Part shown: piece after piece, positions 1-5,367 of the stretch
Layout of the letters: the number at the start of each line of letters is the position of its first letter
How positions within the stretch are numbered: position 1 is the stretch's first letter
Assembly (NCBI GenBank): GCA_964355775.1
Contig: CAYHEP010000028.1
Span: 1 to 11,148 of the forward strand
Origin: JBBTSB01 sp964355775
GTDB taxonomy: Bacteria; Patescibacteriota; Minisyncoccia; 2-02-FULL-40-12; IGHO2-01-FULL-4-A
Reading direction: 5' to 3'
DNA length: 11,148 nucleotides
The notes under the pieces: generated by a model
Told to the model about the DNA's origin: nothing
The model's database searches: none
The model's input: the letters and a program-made list of their open reading frames with translations, nothing else
Position numbers and translations under genes: made by a program

Positions 1-76
1 GCGAATACACCTCTAACATCCTCTACGACGGCACCCAGCATTTGCATTTTTTTGTAACTCGTAGCACAATAAGATT
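1..76. other. Left edge, coding content undecided
   Basis: Three readings are possible and I cannot choose among them. A minus-strand gene could start at the ATG at 47-45 (or 41-39) and run off the left edge; its first residues would be MQMLGAVVEDVRGVF. Plus-strand frame 1 is open from the edge to a TAA at 55-57, and frame 3 is open across this stretch into the next gene. A TTGCAT at 42-47 and CACAAT at 65-70 are 17 nt apart, and the latter ends 6 nt before the ATG at 77, so part of this stretch may be the promoter of the next gene. Confidence 0.2.
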
Positions 77-292
77 ATGTCAGACGCAGGAGGACACGGC
101 GGGGGAGGTGGAGGCGGAACATCATGGTGGATGATCATTGTTGCGGTCATTGTATTGATCGTTCTTGCAATCTATACCTACTCTACGGCCTCCAAACTGC
201 CCCAAGACGGAGGGAAACGCCAGCCACTTGATATTATAGGCATACCGCTAGGATCTGGGATGTTTACGCCGTTTCCTTCAGCCAGTCCTTAA
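77..292 (+). CDS. Small glycine-rich single-pass membrane protein (unknown function)
   Basis: This is a 71-residue protein that I do not recognise as a named family. Residues 5-14 are almost all glycine (HGGGGGGG run), followed by TSWW and a hydrophobic segment at about residues 17-35 (IIVAVIVLIVLAIYTY) that should cross the membrane once. The remaining 35 residues are polar and end in a Pro/Ser-rich tail. No Shine-Dalgarno sequence precedes the ATG. A weak TTGCAT-17-CACAAT pair ends 6 nt before the start, which would give a leaderless message. The next gene on the same strand is a secreted protease 47 nt downstream, so both products act at or beyond the membrane, but no functional link can be shown. 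The frame is open with sensible composition, so I think it is a real gene. Confidence 0.6.
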   Translation: MSDAGGHGGGGGGGTSWWMIIVAVIVLIVLAIYTYSTASKLPQDGGKRQPLDIIGIPLGSGMFTPFPSASP

Positions 293-304
293 TTGCTGTG
301 GCTC

Positions 305-333
305 TTGCATTCAAAATACAAAGGGGTTACTCT
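305..333 (+). promoter_or_regulatory. Weak candidate promoter of the protease gene
   Basis: TTGCAT at 305-310 and TACTCT at 328-333 are separated by 17 nt, and the second box ends 6 nt before ATG 340, the spacing expected if transcription starts at the start codon. The -10 match is only 3 of 6, so this is weak. A purine run AAAGGGG at 320-326 could instead act as a distant ribosome binding site, about 13 nt from the ATG. Confidence 0.2.
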
Positions 334-339
334 AGAGTC

Positions 340-1590
340 ATGAGAAAATACATAATTATCGGTCTATTTTTAAGCGTTGCGGTTTTTGGCGTTTCCATAC
401 ACGGCACTAGCGCAGATAGGTCTTCACCTAGAATTGCAAGAGCGTTACCAAATCAGTATATTGTAGTTCTTAAAGACGGCATGGATGCTCCGGAAAATGT
501 GGCGCAAGATATTCGCGCAAAACACAATTTCCGTGTCGGAGTTATTTATGGCAAAGCTCTACGGGGATTTTCTGCCACCATTTCAGATGTAGATCTTGAA
601 AAAATAAAAAACGATCCACGGGTGGATTTTATTAGCCCTGATTATGAAGTCTCGATTGATGCTCAAATTTTGCCAACGGGCATTAACCGCATTAATGCGG
701 AACCTTCCTTACCGCATACAACTACCGGTGCGGGAGTACAAGTTGCTGTTATTGATACGGGAATTTACTTGACACACCCTGATTTAAAGACAAATATTCT
801 TGGTGGTAAAAATTGCAGTACTGGTTCCTCAAAAAACTACAGAGATGGCAATGGACATGGCACGCACGTCGCTGGGACGATCGCCGCCATTAACAACGGA
901 GTCGGAGTCGTCGGAGTAGCCCCGGGAGCAAAACTTTGGTCGGTTCGCGTTTTGAACAATTCCGGCTCTGGCAGTTGGTCATCGGTGATCTGCGGAATTG
1001 ATTTTGTTACATCAAAAGCCCCCGCCAATGGTGGGTCTATCACGGTCGCTAACATGAGTTTGGGAGGATTCGGCGTCAGCGATAACAATTGCGGGAAAAC
1101 AAACAATGACGCATTGCACAAAGCTATTTGCAGATCACGAGACGCGGGAGTTACCTACGTTGTCGCGGCAGGAAACGATGGAATAAATGCAGACAGTCAG
1201 GTTCCTGCTGCATATGATGATGCGGTAATCACAGTGTCAGCTCTTGCGGATTCTGACGGAACCGGAGGTGGAACCGGCGCGATTACCAGCTATGGACCTG
1301 ATGATACATTTGCAAGCTTCAGCAATTACGGATCTGTGGTTGATATAGGTGCGCCGGGCGTAAAGATTTACTCCGCATGGAAAGGTGGTACCTATAACAC
1401 GATCAGTGGAACCAGTATGGCTTCTCCGCATGTCGCAGGTGCCGCGGCACTCTATATCGCAAAAAATCCCGGAGCATCGTGGACAACCGTGCGCGACGCT
1501 CTCAAACAAACAGCCGAGGCGCTGGGGCTCGGCCATTCCGATCCTTCCGGTCTTCATACTGAACCTATCTTGCGAGCAGACTCGTTATAG
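340..1590 (+). CDS. Secreted subtilisin-family serine protease (S8) with I9-type propeptide
   Basis: This is a 416-residue secreted endopeptidase. I start it at ATG 340 because the product then opens with a clean signal peptide: MRK, a hydrophobic core to about residue 20, and a TSA cleavage site at residue 25. An in-frame GTG at 298 would put 14 unneeded residues in front. Residues about 37-110 resemble an inhibitor-I9 propeptide (QYIVVLKDG near its start, VDFISPDYEV near its end), which normally folds and inhibits the enzyme until cut off. The catalytic domain has all key residues: Asp139 (VAVIDTG), His173 (GHGTHVAGT), oxyanion Asn279 (AAGNDG) and Ser359 (GTSMASPHVAG). Four cysteines lie in the catalytic part and may form disulfides outside the cell. 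It ends within 30-40 residues of the core fold with no C-terminal anchor, so it should be released. The general arrangement resembles proteinase K-type subtilases. Substrate is unknown. Confidence 0.93.
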   Translation: MRKYIIIGLFLSVAVFGVSIHGTSADRSSPRIARALPNQYIVVLKDGMDAPENVAQDIRAKHNFRVGVIYGKALRGFSATISDVDLEKIKNDPRVDFISPDYEVSIDAQILPTGINRINAEPSLPHTTTGAGVQVAVIDTGIYLTHPDLKTNILGGKNCSTGSSKNYRDGNGHGTHVAGTIAAINNGVGVVGVAPGAKLWSVRVLNNSGSGSWSSVICGIDFVTSKAPANGGSITVANMSLGGFGVSDNNCGKTNNDALHKAICRSRDAGVTYVVAAGNDGINADSQVPAAYDDAVITVSALADSDGTGGGTGAITSYGPDDTFASFSNYGSVVDIGAPGVKIYSAWKGGTYNTISGTSMASPHVAGAAALYIAKNPGASWTTVRDALKQTAEALGLGHSDPSGLHTEPILRADSL

Positions 1591-1594
1591 AAAA

Positions 1595-2041
1595 CTAGAG
1601 TGAATTATCCATACCTTGCGATCCGTGATTCTCTGAAGTAGCTCCTACTCCGCAAGCTTTTCGGGCAACTGCAAACGTATTCCAAACTGTTTTCTTGCTG
1701 GCTCGCAATGTGTTTGTTGCCGATAAACGGCTTTTACGAAAAGCATTGACCGCTGCTTGGCTTGCATTTCTGCGTGCAACACGATCTGTCAAAGCAACAG
1801 CTGTTTTCATAGCGTCTCTGCGAGTCTGTAATGCAGTAACGATAGATGTGTGATACGCACCAACAGCGGTAATCATACCATTGTCGCGGGTATCAATCGC
1901 CGACTGCAAGCACGCCACATTTATTTGAGAAGTTGCTTTTGGCCCTTTCTCCTTTTCTGCGGCATATACGGAACCTCCACTAAACGACGCAAGCGTAACC
2001 GCCAAAACTCCCAAACCTACGAGCCATTTTGATGTAATCAT
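1595..2041 (-). CDS. Small exported alpha-helical protein with one cysteine pair (unknown function)
   Basis: This is a 148-residue protein starting at the ATG at 2041. Residues 1-27 form a signal peptide (MITSKW, hydrophobic core, SVYA then AEK). The mature part is rich in Ala, Arg, Lys and Thr and looks fully helical, with repeated pieces such as TALQTRRDAMKTAVALTDR and AVNAFRKSRLSATNTLR. The only two cysteines, Cys44 (VACLQSAID) and Cys130 (VARKACG), bracket the helical region and could form a disulfide after export. I recall similar small secreted proteins, with a Cys-x-AIDTRDN start and an ARKACG end, as common hypothetical proteins in Parcubacteria genomes; no function is known to me. 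An in-frame TTG at 2080 would add 13 residues and spoil the signal peptide. It lies head-on to the protease gene with only 4 nt between the stop codons. Confidence 0.75.
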   Translation of the reverse strand: MITSKWLVGLGVLAVTLASFSGGSVYAAEKEKGPKATSQINVACLQSAIDTRDNGMITAVGAYHTSIVTALQTRRDAMKTAVALTDRVARRNASQAAVNAFRKSRLSATNTLRASKKTVWNTFAVARKACGVGATSENHGSQGMDNSL

Positions 2042-2045
2042 ATTG

Positions 2046-2051
2046 AGTATA
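2046..2051 (-). promoter_or_regulatory. Candidate -10 box of the exported helical protein gene
   Basis: On the minus strand TATACT occupies 2051-2046 and ends 4 nt before the ATG at 2041. No convincing -35 box lies 16-18 nt upstream. If real, it would give a message with practically no leader. The gene could also be co-transcribed with the dehydrogenase gene upstream, whose stop is about 50 nt away. Confidence 0.25.
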
Positions 2052-2091
2052 ACGTGCCATTCGTGCTCCTGTGACACCAATAATGCTCGAA

Positions 2092-3006
2092 TTATCGATT
2101 GATTTTTCGCTTCTTCACATTGATTTCCCGATCATGACGGCTGACAATATCTTCAGAGAGGTTTTGCTTTTTTAAAAGGCTTCTATTATACGTTCTGACC
2201 GCCTTGAGCACGGCAATACCTTCTTTGTATTTTGATGCGACATTTTTTTCCATAAACTCAATGAGCGCATTCATGTCTTTCGGAAAACAATATCCTCCAG
2301 CTCCACAATAATTGCCATGATCCACGTTGAGCCATGACGGTCCTATGCGCGGATCAGCAGAAATCATTTCACGGACATTTTCATACTCGATGCCCATTGA
2401 CGCACAGATGTCAGCTAAGATATTTCCGTAGATGACTTTTATGTACCCAAACACATTGCTCGCATATTTTGCCAGTTCAGCTTCCGTCGCTGTAACTTCT
2501 TTTTTGCTATAATCACTGCTCCATGGACGCGAAAAAGGGGCGATGGGAAGAAGCATCTGGACTTCTTTCACGACATCCCGTGCTTGCTCGGTGGGACCTA
2601 AAATTTGCCTGTCGGGTCTTGCATAATCAATCCACACTTGCGATTCGGTTAAAAACTCGGGGCTGAATATGAACTTTTTCTTGGGATATTTTTTCTGGAG
2701 ATTCTCGACGGTTCCGGGTGGTACGGTGGATTTAATAACTACAATTTTGCCATCAGCGATGGTTTTAATAGCCGTATGCAAAATCGAGAGGTCCGCACCA
2801 CCGCCTTTCGGTGACGGAGTAGGGACTGCGACAAAGATGACATCGGCTTTGTTGATGTCGTCCTGAAAACCTTTCTTCACATCAACATCAAAACAAAAAA
2901 GATCCTTCCCTCGCGCATAGCCTTTTATTTCTTCAAACCAGCGCCGTATCGGATCACCTACCATACCCAGACCGATGATGCCGACGCGAAGATTGGTATT
3001 TTTCAT
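2092..3006 (-). CDS. UDP-glucose/GDP-mannose dehydrogenase-family protein, short form
   Basis: This is a 304-residue member of the nucleotide-sugar dehydrogenase family, which oxidises a UDP- or GDP-sugar to a uronic acid with two NAD+ and supplies precursors for surface polysaccharides. The N-terminal Rossmann domain has GIIGLGMVGDP at residues 9-19, VAVPTPS at 59-65, KSTVPPGT at 92-99 and FSPEFLTE at 114-121. The central helical domain carries EAELAKYASN (Lys180, Asn184). The catalytic cysteine is Cys240 in GGYCFPKD, followed by Lys243 and Asp244. The protein stops about 60 residues after this cysteine, whereas usual members are over 400 residues and continue with a C-terminal domain that binds the nucleotide part of the substrate. 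The true substrate therefore cannot be named. The last 25 residues are polar and basic. Start ATG 3006 lies 11 nt past a TATAGT box. Confidence 0.88.
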   Translation of the reverse strand: MKNTNLRVGIIGLGMVGDPIRRWFEEIKGYARGKDLFCFDVDVKKGFQDDINKADVIFVAVPTPSPKGGGADLSILHTAIKTIADGKIVVIKSTVPPGTVENLQKKYPKKKFIFSPEFLTESQVWIDYARPDRQILGPTEQARDVVKEVQMLLPIAPFSRPWSSDYSKKEVTATEAELAKYASNVFGYIKVIYGNILADICASMGIEYENVREMISADPRIGPSWLNVDHGNYCGAGGYCFPKDMNALIEFMEKNVASKYKEGIAVLKAVRTYNRSLLKKQNLSEDIVSRHDREINVKKRKINR

Positions 3007-3017
3007 ATGCCGATGGT

Positions 3018-3046
3018 ACTATAATTTCTATCATAAAGCAAACCAA
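3018..3046 (-). promoter_or_regulatory. Candidate promoter of the dehydrogenase gene
   Basis: On the minus strand TTGGTT (3046-3041) and TATAGT (3023-3018) are 17 nt apart. Transcription would begin near 3011, leaving only about 5 nt before ATG 3006, with no room for a ribosome binding site. The -10 match is 5 of 6 and the -35 match 3 of 6. It overlaps a plus-strand TATAAT at 3020-3025. Confidence 0.4.
3020..3025 (+). promoter_or_regulatory. Candidate -10 box of the ITPA-like gene
   Basis: A perfect TATAAT at 3020-3025 faces the ITPA-like gene at 3046. The nearest -35-like sequence, TTGGTA at 2993-2998, is 21 nt away, which is too far, so the box would have to act alone. A second box, TATCAT at 3029-3034, is an alternative. 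The box shares bases with the minus-strand TATAGT of the dehydrogenase promoter. Confidence 0.4.
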
Positions 3047-3558
3047 TGATCTATTTCATAACGGGAAATAAACACAAATTCACCGAAGCGCAGGCGATTA
3101 TTCCGGAGCTAAAGCGACTTGACCTTGATCTGCTTGAAATCCAAGAACTGGACCCACGCAAAATTATCGAAGCCAAAATTCCTAAATATAAAACTTCTAT
3201 CGTAGTCGAGGATGTTTCACTGGAGATAGAAAAACTCAACGGACTGCCAGGTCCGCTCGTGAAATGGTTTATCAAAACAATCGGCCCAAAAGGGATTTTC
3301 AATCTGGCGCCCGACTCAAATGCACAAACGATTGCCATGCTGGGATATAAAACAAAAAATACTGTGCACTATTTTTCTGGAGTGACGAAGGGCACGATCG
3401 TCGCACCGCGAGGCAAGAACGGCTTCGGCTTTGACGCGATTTTTCAACCCACCGACTCCGACAAAACCTTTGCGCAAATGTCCCTCGCCGAAAAATCCCG
3501 CTTCAGCCACCGCGCCAAAGCCTTCCGAAAGTTGAAGAAATTCCTGCAGGCGCTATAA
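3046..3558 (+). CDS. Inosine/xanthosine triphosphate pyrophosphatase, ITPA/HAM1 type
   Basis: This is a 170-residue house-cleaning enzyme of the RdgB/HAM1 family, which hydrolyses deaminated purine NTPs (ITP, XTP and their deoxy forms) to the monophosphate and pyrophosphate, keeping them out of DNA and RNA. Visible motifs are the N-terminal nucleotide loop FITGNKHKF (residues 4-12), VVEDVSL (53-59, acidic metal/catalytic region), LNGLPGPLVKWF (64-75), IVAPRG (118-123), GFGFDAIFQP (126-135) and KSRFSHRAKA (150-159, phosphate-binding Lys and SHR). The wording PGPLVKWF, IVAPRG and the FQP after the FGFD motif match what I know of eukaryotic ITPA better than the bacterial RdgB form. It is somewhat shorter than the usual 185-200 residues. 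No Shine-Dalgarno sequence precedes ATG 3046. Its stop codon overlaps the TATAAT box that precedes the alaS leader. Confidence 0.9.
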   Translation: MIYFITGNKHKFTEAQAIIPELKRLDLDLLEIQELDPRKIIEAKIPKYKTSIVVEDVSLEIEKLNGLPGPLVKWFIKTIGPKGIFNLAPDSNAQTIAMLGYKTKNTVHYFSGVTKGTIVAPRGKNGFGFDAIFQPTDSDKTFAQMSLAEKSRFSHRAKAFRKLKKFLQAL

Positions 3559-3559
3559 T
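3532..3559 (+). promoter_or_regulatory. Promoter of the alaS leader/alaS
   Basis: TTGAAG at 3532-3537 (4 of 6 to TTGACA) and a perfect TATAAT at 3554-3559 are 16 nt apart. The -10 box overlaps the stop codon of the ITPA-like gene. The start point would be near 3566, just where a long self-complementary region begins at G3567. This coincidence supports both the promoter and the RNA. Confidence 0.55.
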
Positions 3560-3566
3560 CCAATCA

Positions 3567-3767
3567 GGTCCCATAGTCCGACAGGTTGCAGTCTATCCGG
3601 CTACGAGCTGGATGCTGATCGGACTCGATGGAGCCGGAAAGGGGAACACGTGCGCAACATCCACGTCGTCGTCATCGTTGACGACGACGGCCTCACTTGT
3701 CTCGTCATCGAGTCCTGATGACGAGGTGAAGCACCACGCGGGGCCGGCGACGAAAAACTGGCCCCGC
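3567..3767 (+). promoter_or_regulatory. Structured RNA region: long alaS leader or separate small RNA
   Basis: About 200 nt between the promoter and alaS can fold almost completely. The first arm pairs GGT (3567-3569) with GCC (3633-3635), CCAT (3571-3574) with ATGG (3628-3631), AGTCCGA (3575-3581) with TCGGACT (3619-3625) and CAG (3582-3584) with CTG (3615-3617). Inside it, ATCCGGCT (3595-3602) pairs with AGCTGGAT (3606-3613) with one G-U pair. Three further hairpins are perfect: 11 bp at 3664-3674/3679-3689 with loop TCGT, 9 bp at 3701-3709/3717-3725, and 8 bp GCGGGGCC/GGCCCCGC at 3738-3745/3760-3767. The last ends 9 nt before ATG 3777. There is no T run after it, so it is not an ordinary terminator. 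I found no T-box, tRNA, SRP, tmRNA or RNase P signature. It may control alaS or be an independent RNA. Confidence 0.55.
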
Positions 3768-3776
3768 AACTCAACT

Positions 3777-5360
3777 ATGACCCATACCGAGATCCGTAAA
3801 AAATTCCTAGACTTTTTTGAGAAGCGGGGGCACACTATTGTCTCGTCTTCATCATTATTACCCGACGACCCATCTGTGCTATTTACGACGGCTGGCATGC
3901 AGCAATTCAAGAAGTTTTATACTGATCCCAAACTCGCACCATCACCAAACGTCGTTTCCATCCAAAAATCCATGCGGACTTCGGACATCGACGAAGTCGG
4001 GGATGAACGGCATTTGACGTTCTTTGAAATGCTCGGCAATTTTAGTTTTGGTGGATATTTTAAAAAAGAGGCGATTGCTTACGCGCACGAGTTTATTGTT
4101 AAGGAAATGGGACTTAAGATTGATTATGTGACTGTGTATCTGGACGATACTAAATCAGAACAAATTTGGAGAGAATTAGGATATGAGGCTAGAAAGATGG
4201 ACAAGGCAGACAACTGGTGGGGACCGACGGGGAATCAGGGCCCGTGCGGACCCACGACGGAGATCTATGTAAACGGCATTGAAATATGGAATGTAGTTTT
4301 TAATCAGTACTATCAGAGTAAAGATGGTACGCTCAAGACACTGGATGTTCCCGGCATCGACACCGGCATGGGGCTGGAGCGACTTGCGATGGTTGTGCAA
4401 GGCGTGCCTACAATTTTTGATACTGATCTGTTTACTTATGCAAAAGGTCTTCCGAAAGTTGTCGCTGATCATACCCGTGCAATTGCTTTTTTGATTGCTG
4501 ATGGAGTTACACCGTCAAACAAAGATCAAGGCTACGTCTTGCGCCGTCTCATGAGGAGAATTATGGTTCACAAAGACATTGATTTCCATGCATTGTTTGC
4601 CGAAATTATGAAGACTTATCAAATTCATATGGATTACAGTGTTTTTGAAAATGAGAAAAAAAAGTTTTCCAAAACGTTGGACGCCGGGTTGCGCGAGCTC
4701 AAAAAAATATCTGATCTTGATGCAGTGAAAGCTTTTAAACTCTATGAAAGCTTTGGCTTGCCGTTTGAAGTGATGCACGATATTGTACCGAGTCTTGATC
4801 GCGAAGCTTTTGATGAGGAATTTAAAAAACACCAAGCCAAATCAAGCGAAGGAAGCGTGAAAAAGTTCGGAGGTCATGGGTTGTTATTGGATACCGGCGA
4901 ACTCAAGGCGGCAAATGAGGAGGAACTCAAAAAAGTTACCAGATTACACACGGCAACGCATATGCTACAGTCGGCGTTAAGGAAGGTGCTTGGAAATGAC
5001 GTGCATCAAGCCGGATCGGATATTACGGCTGAACGATTACGATTTGATTTCTCTTTTCAACGCAAAATGACGCCAGAGGAAATCAAGCAGGTTGAAGATT
5101 TGATCAACAACGCCGTTGCAAGAGACTTGAAAGTTAGTTACGAGGAGTTGCCGATCGAAGAAGCCAAGAAGACCGGTGCACTGTATTTCTTTAAAGAAAA
5201 ATATCCCGAAAAAGTAAAAGTATACTCGGTGGGGGACTTTAGCAAAGAGTTTTGCGGCGGCCCGCATGTTAGTCACACGGCCGAAATTGGACAGTTCAAG
5301 ATTGTCAAAGAAGAAGCGGTATCCACAGGTACGCGCAGGATCCGTGCAACTGTGCTATAA
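3777..5360 (+). CDS. alaS: Alanyl-tRNA synthetase, reduced form with editing site but no C-Ala
   Basis: This is a 527-residue class II synthetase that charges tRNA-Ala with alanine. It starts at ATG 3777, where the familiar N-terminus begins (TEIRKKFLDFFEKRGH, then FTTAGMQQFK). Motif 2 is LTFFEMLGNFSFGGYF (about 81-95), GPTGNQGPCGPTTEIY is at about 149-164, and motif 3 is DTGMGLERLAMV (about 195-206). The tRNA-recognition region follows (DHTRAIAFLIADGVTPSN). The editing centre has both metal-ligand pairs, HTATH (His391, His395) and CGGPH (Cys493, His497), and the protein ends right after VSTGTRRIRA. Common bacterial enzymes are about 850-900 residues. Missing here are the glycine-rich beta-barrel with the FYAESGGQ motif that normally precedes the editing site (only a linker of about 40 residues remains) and the whole C-terminal DHHA1/C-Ala domain. 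No Shine-Dalgarno sequence is present. Confidence 0.95.
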   Translation: MTHTEIRKKFLDFFEKRGHTIVSSSSLLPDDPSVLFTTAGMQQFKKFYTDPKLAPSPNVVSIQKSMRTSDIDEVGDERHLTFFEMLGNFSFGGYFKKEAIAYAHEFIVKEMGLKIDYVTVYLDDTKSEQIWRELGYEARKMDKADNWWGPTGNQGPCGPTTEIYVNGIEIWNVVFNQYYQSKDGTLKTLDVPGIDTGMGLERLAMVVQGVPTIFDTDLFTYAKGLPKVVADHTRAIAFLIADGVTPSNKDQGYVLRRLMRRIMVHKDIDFHALFAEIMKTYQIHMDYSVFENEKKKFSKTLDAGLRELKKISDLDAVKAFKLYESFGLPFEVMHDIVPSLDREAFDEEFKKHQAKSSEGSVKKFGGHGLLLDTGELKAANEEELKKVTRLHTATHMLQSALRKVLGNDVHQAGSDITAERLRFDFSFQRKMTPEEIKQVEDLINNAVARDLKVSYEELPIEEAKKTGALYFFKEKYPEKVKVYSVGDFSKEFCGGPHVSHTAEIGQFKIVKEEAVSTGTRRIRATVL

Positions 5361-5361
5361 T
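5353..5361 (+). promoter_or_regulatory. Extended -10 promoter, leaderless start of the baseplate-J-like gene
   Basis: TGCTATAAT at 5353-5361 is a perfect extended -10 element and overlaps the TAA stop of alaS. It ends exactly 6 nt before ATG 5368, so the +1 position would be the A of the start codon. No -35 match lies upstream, as is usual for extended -10 promoters. Confidence 0.55.
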
Positions 5362-5367
5362 CTCAAC

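Noticed and set aside
298..339. Upstream GTG start for the protease
   Set aside because: It adds 14 residues ahead of a complete signal peptide starting at ATG 340.
837..1557. Open frames on the minus strand inside the protease gene, and similar antisense frames elsewhere
   Set aside because: They shadow well-supported genes, show no domain-like composition, and have no start signals.
2042..2080. TTG start at 2080 for the small exported protein
   Set aside because: It would put a charged stretch before the signal peptide; ATG 2041 gives a normal signal peptide.
3567..3640. tRNA or SRP RNA reading of the alaS leader
   Set aside because: No GTTCGAATC T-arm, anticodon arm or CCA end; no GGAAGGAAGCAG-type SRP loop.
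3612..3776. In-frame N-terminal extension of alaS beginning MLIGLDGAGKGNT, which resembles a nucleotide-binding P-loop
   Set aside because: The P-loop likeness is one short motif with no following fold. The rest reads as Ser/Thr low complexity from GTC/ACG repeats that form perfect hairpins, and the normal AlaRS N-terminus begins at 3777.
3738..3776. GC-rich hairpin before alaS as an intrinsic terminator or T-box antiterminator
   Set aside because: No T run follows the stem, and the conserved T-box sequence around GGGTGGTACC is absent.
5266..5367. Upstream start of the baseplate-J-like gene inside alaS
   Set aside because: It lies wholly within conserved alaS coding sequence, and the extended -10 box is correctly placed for ATG 5368.
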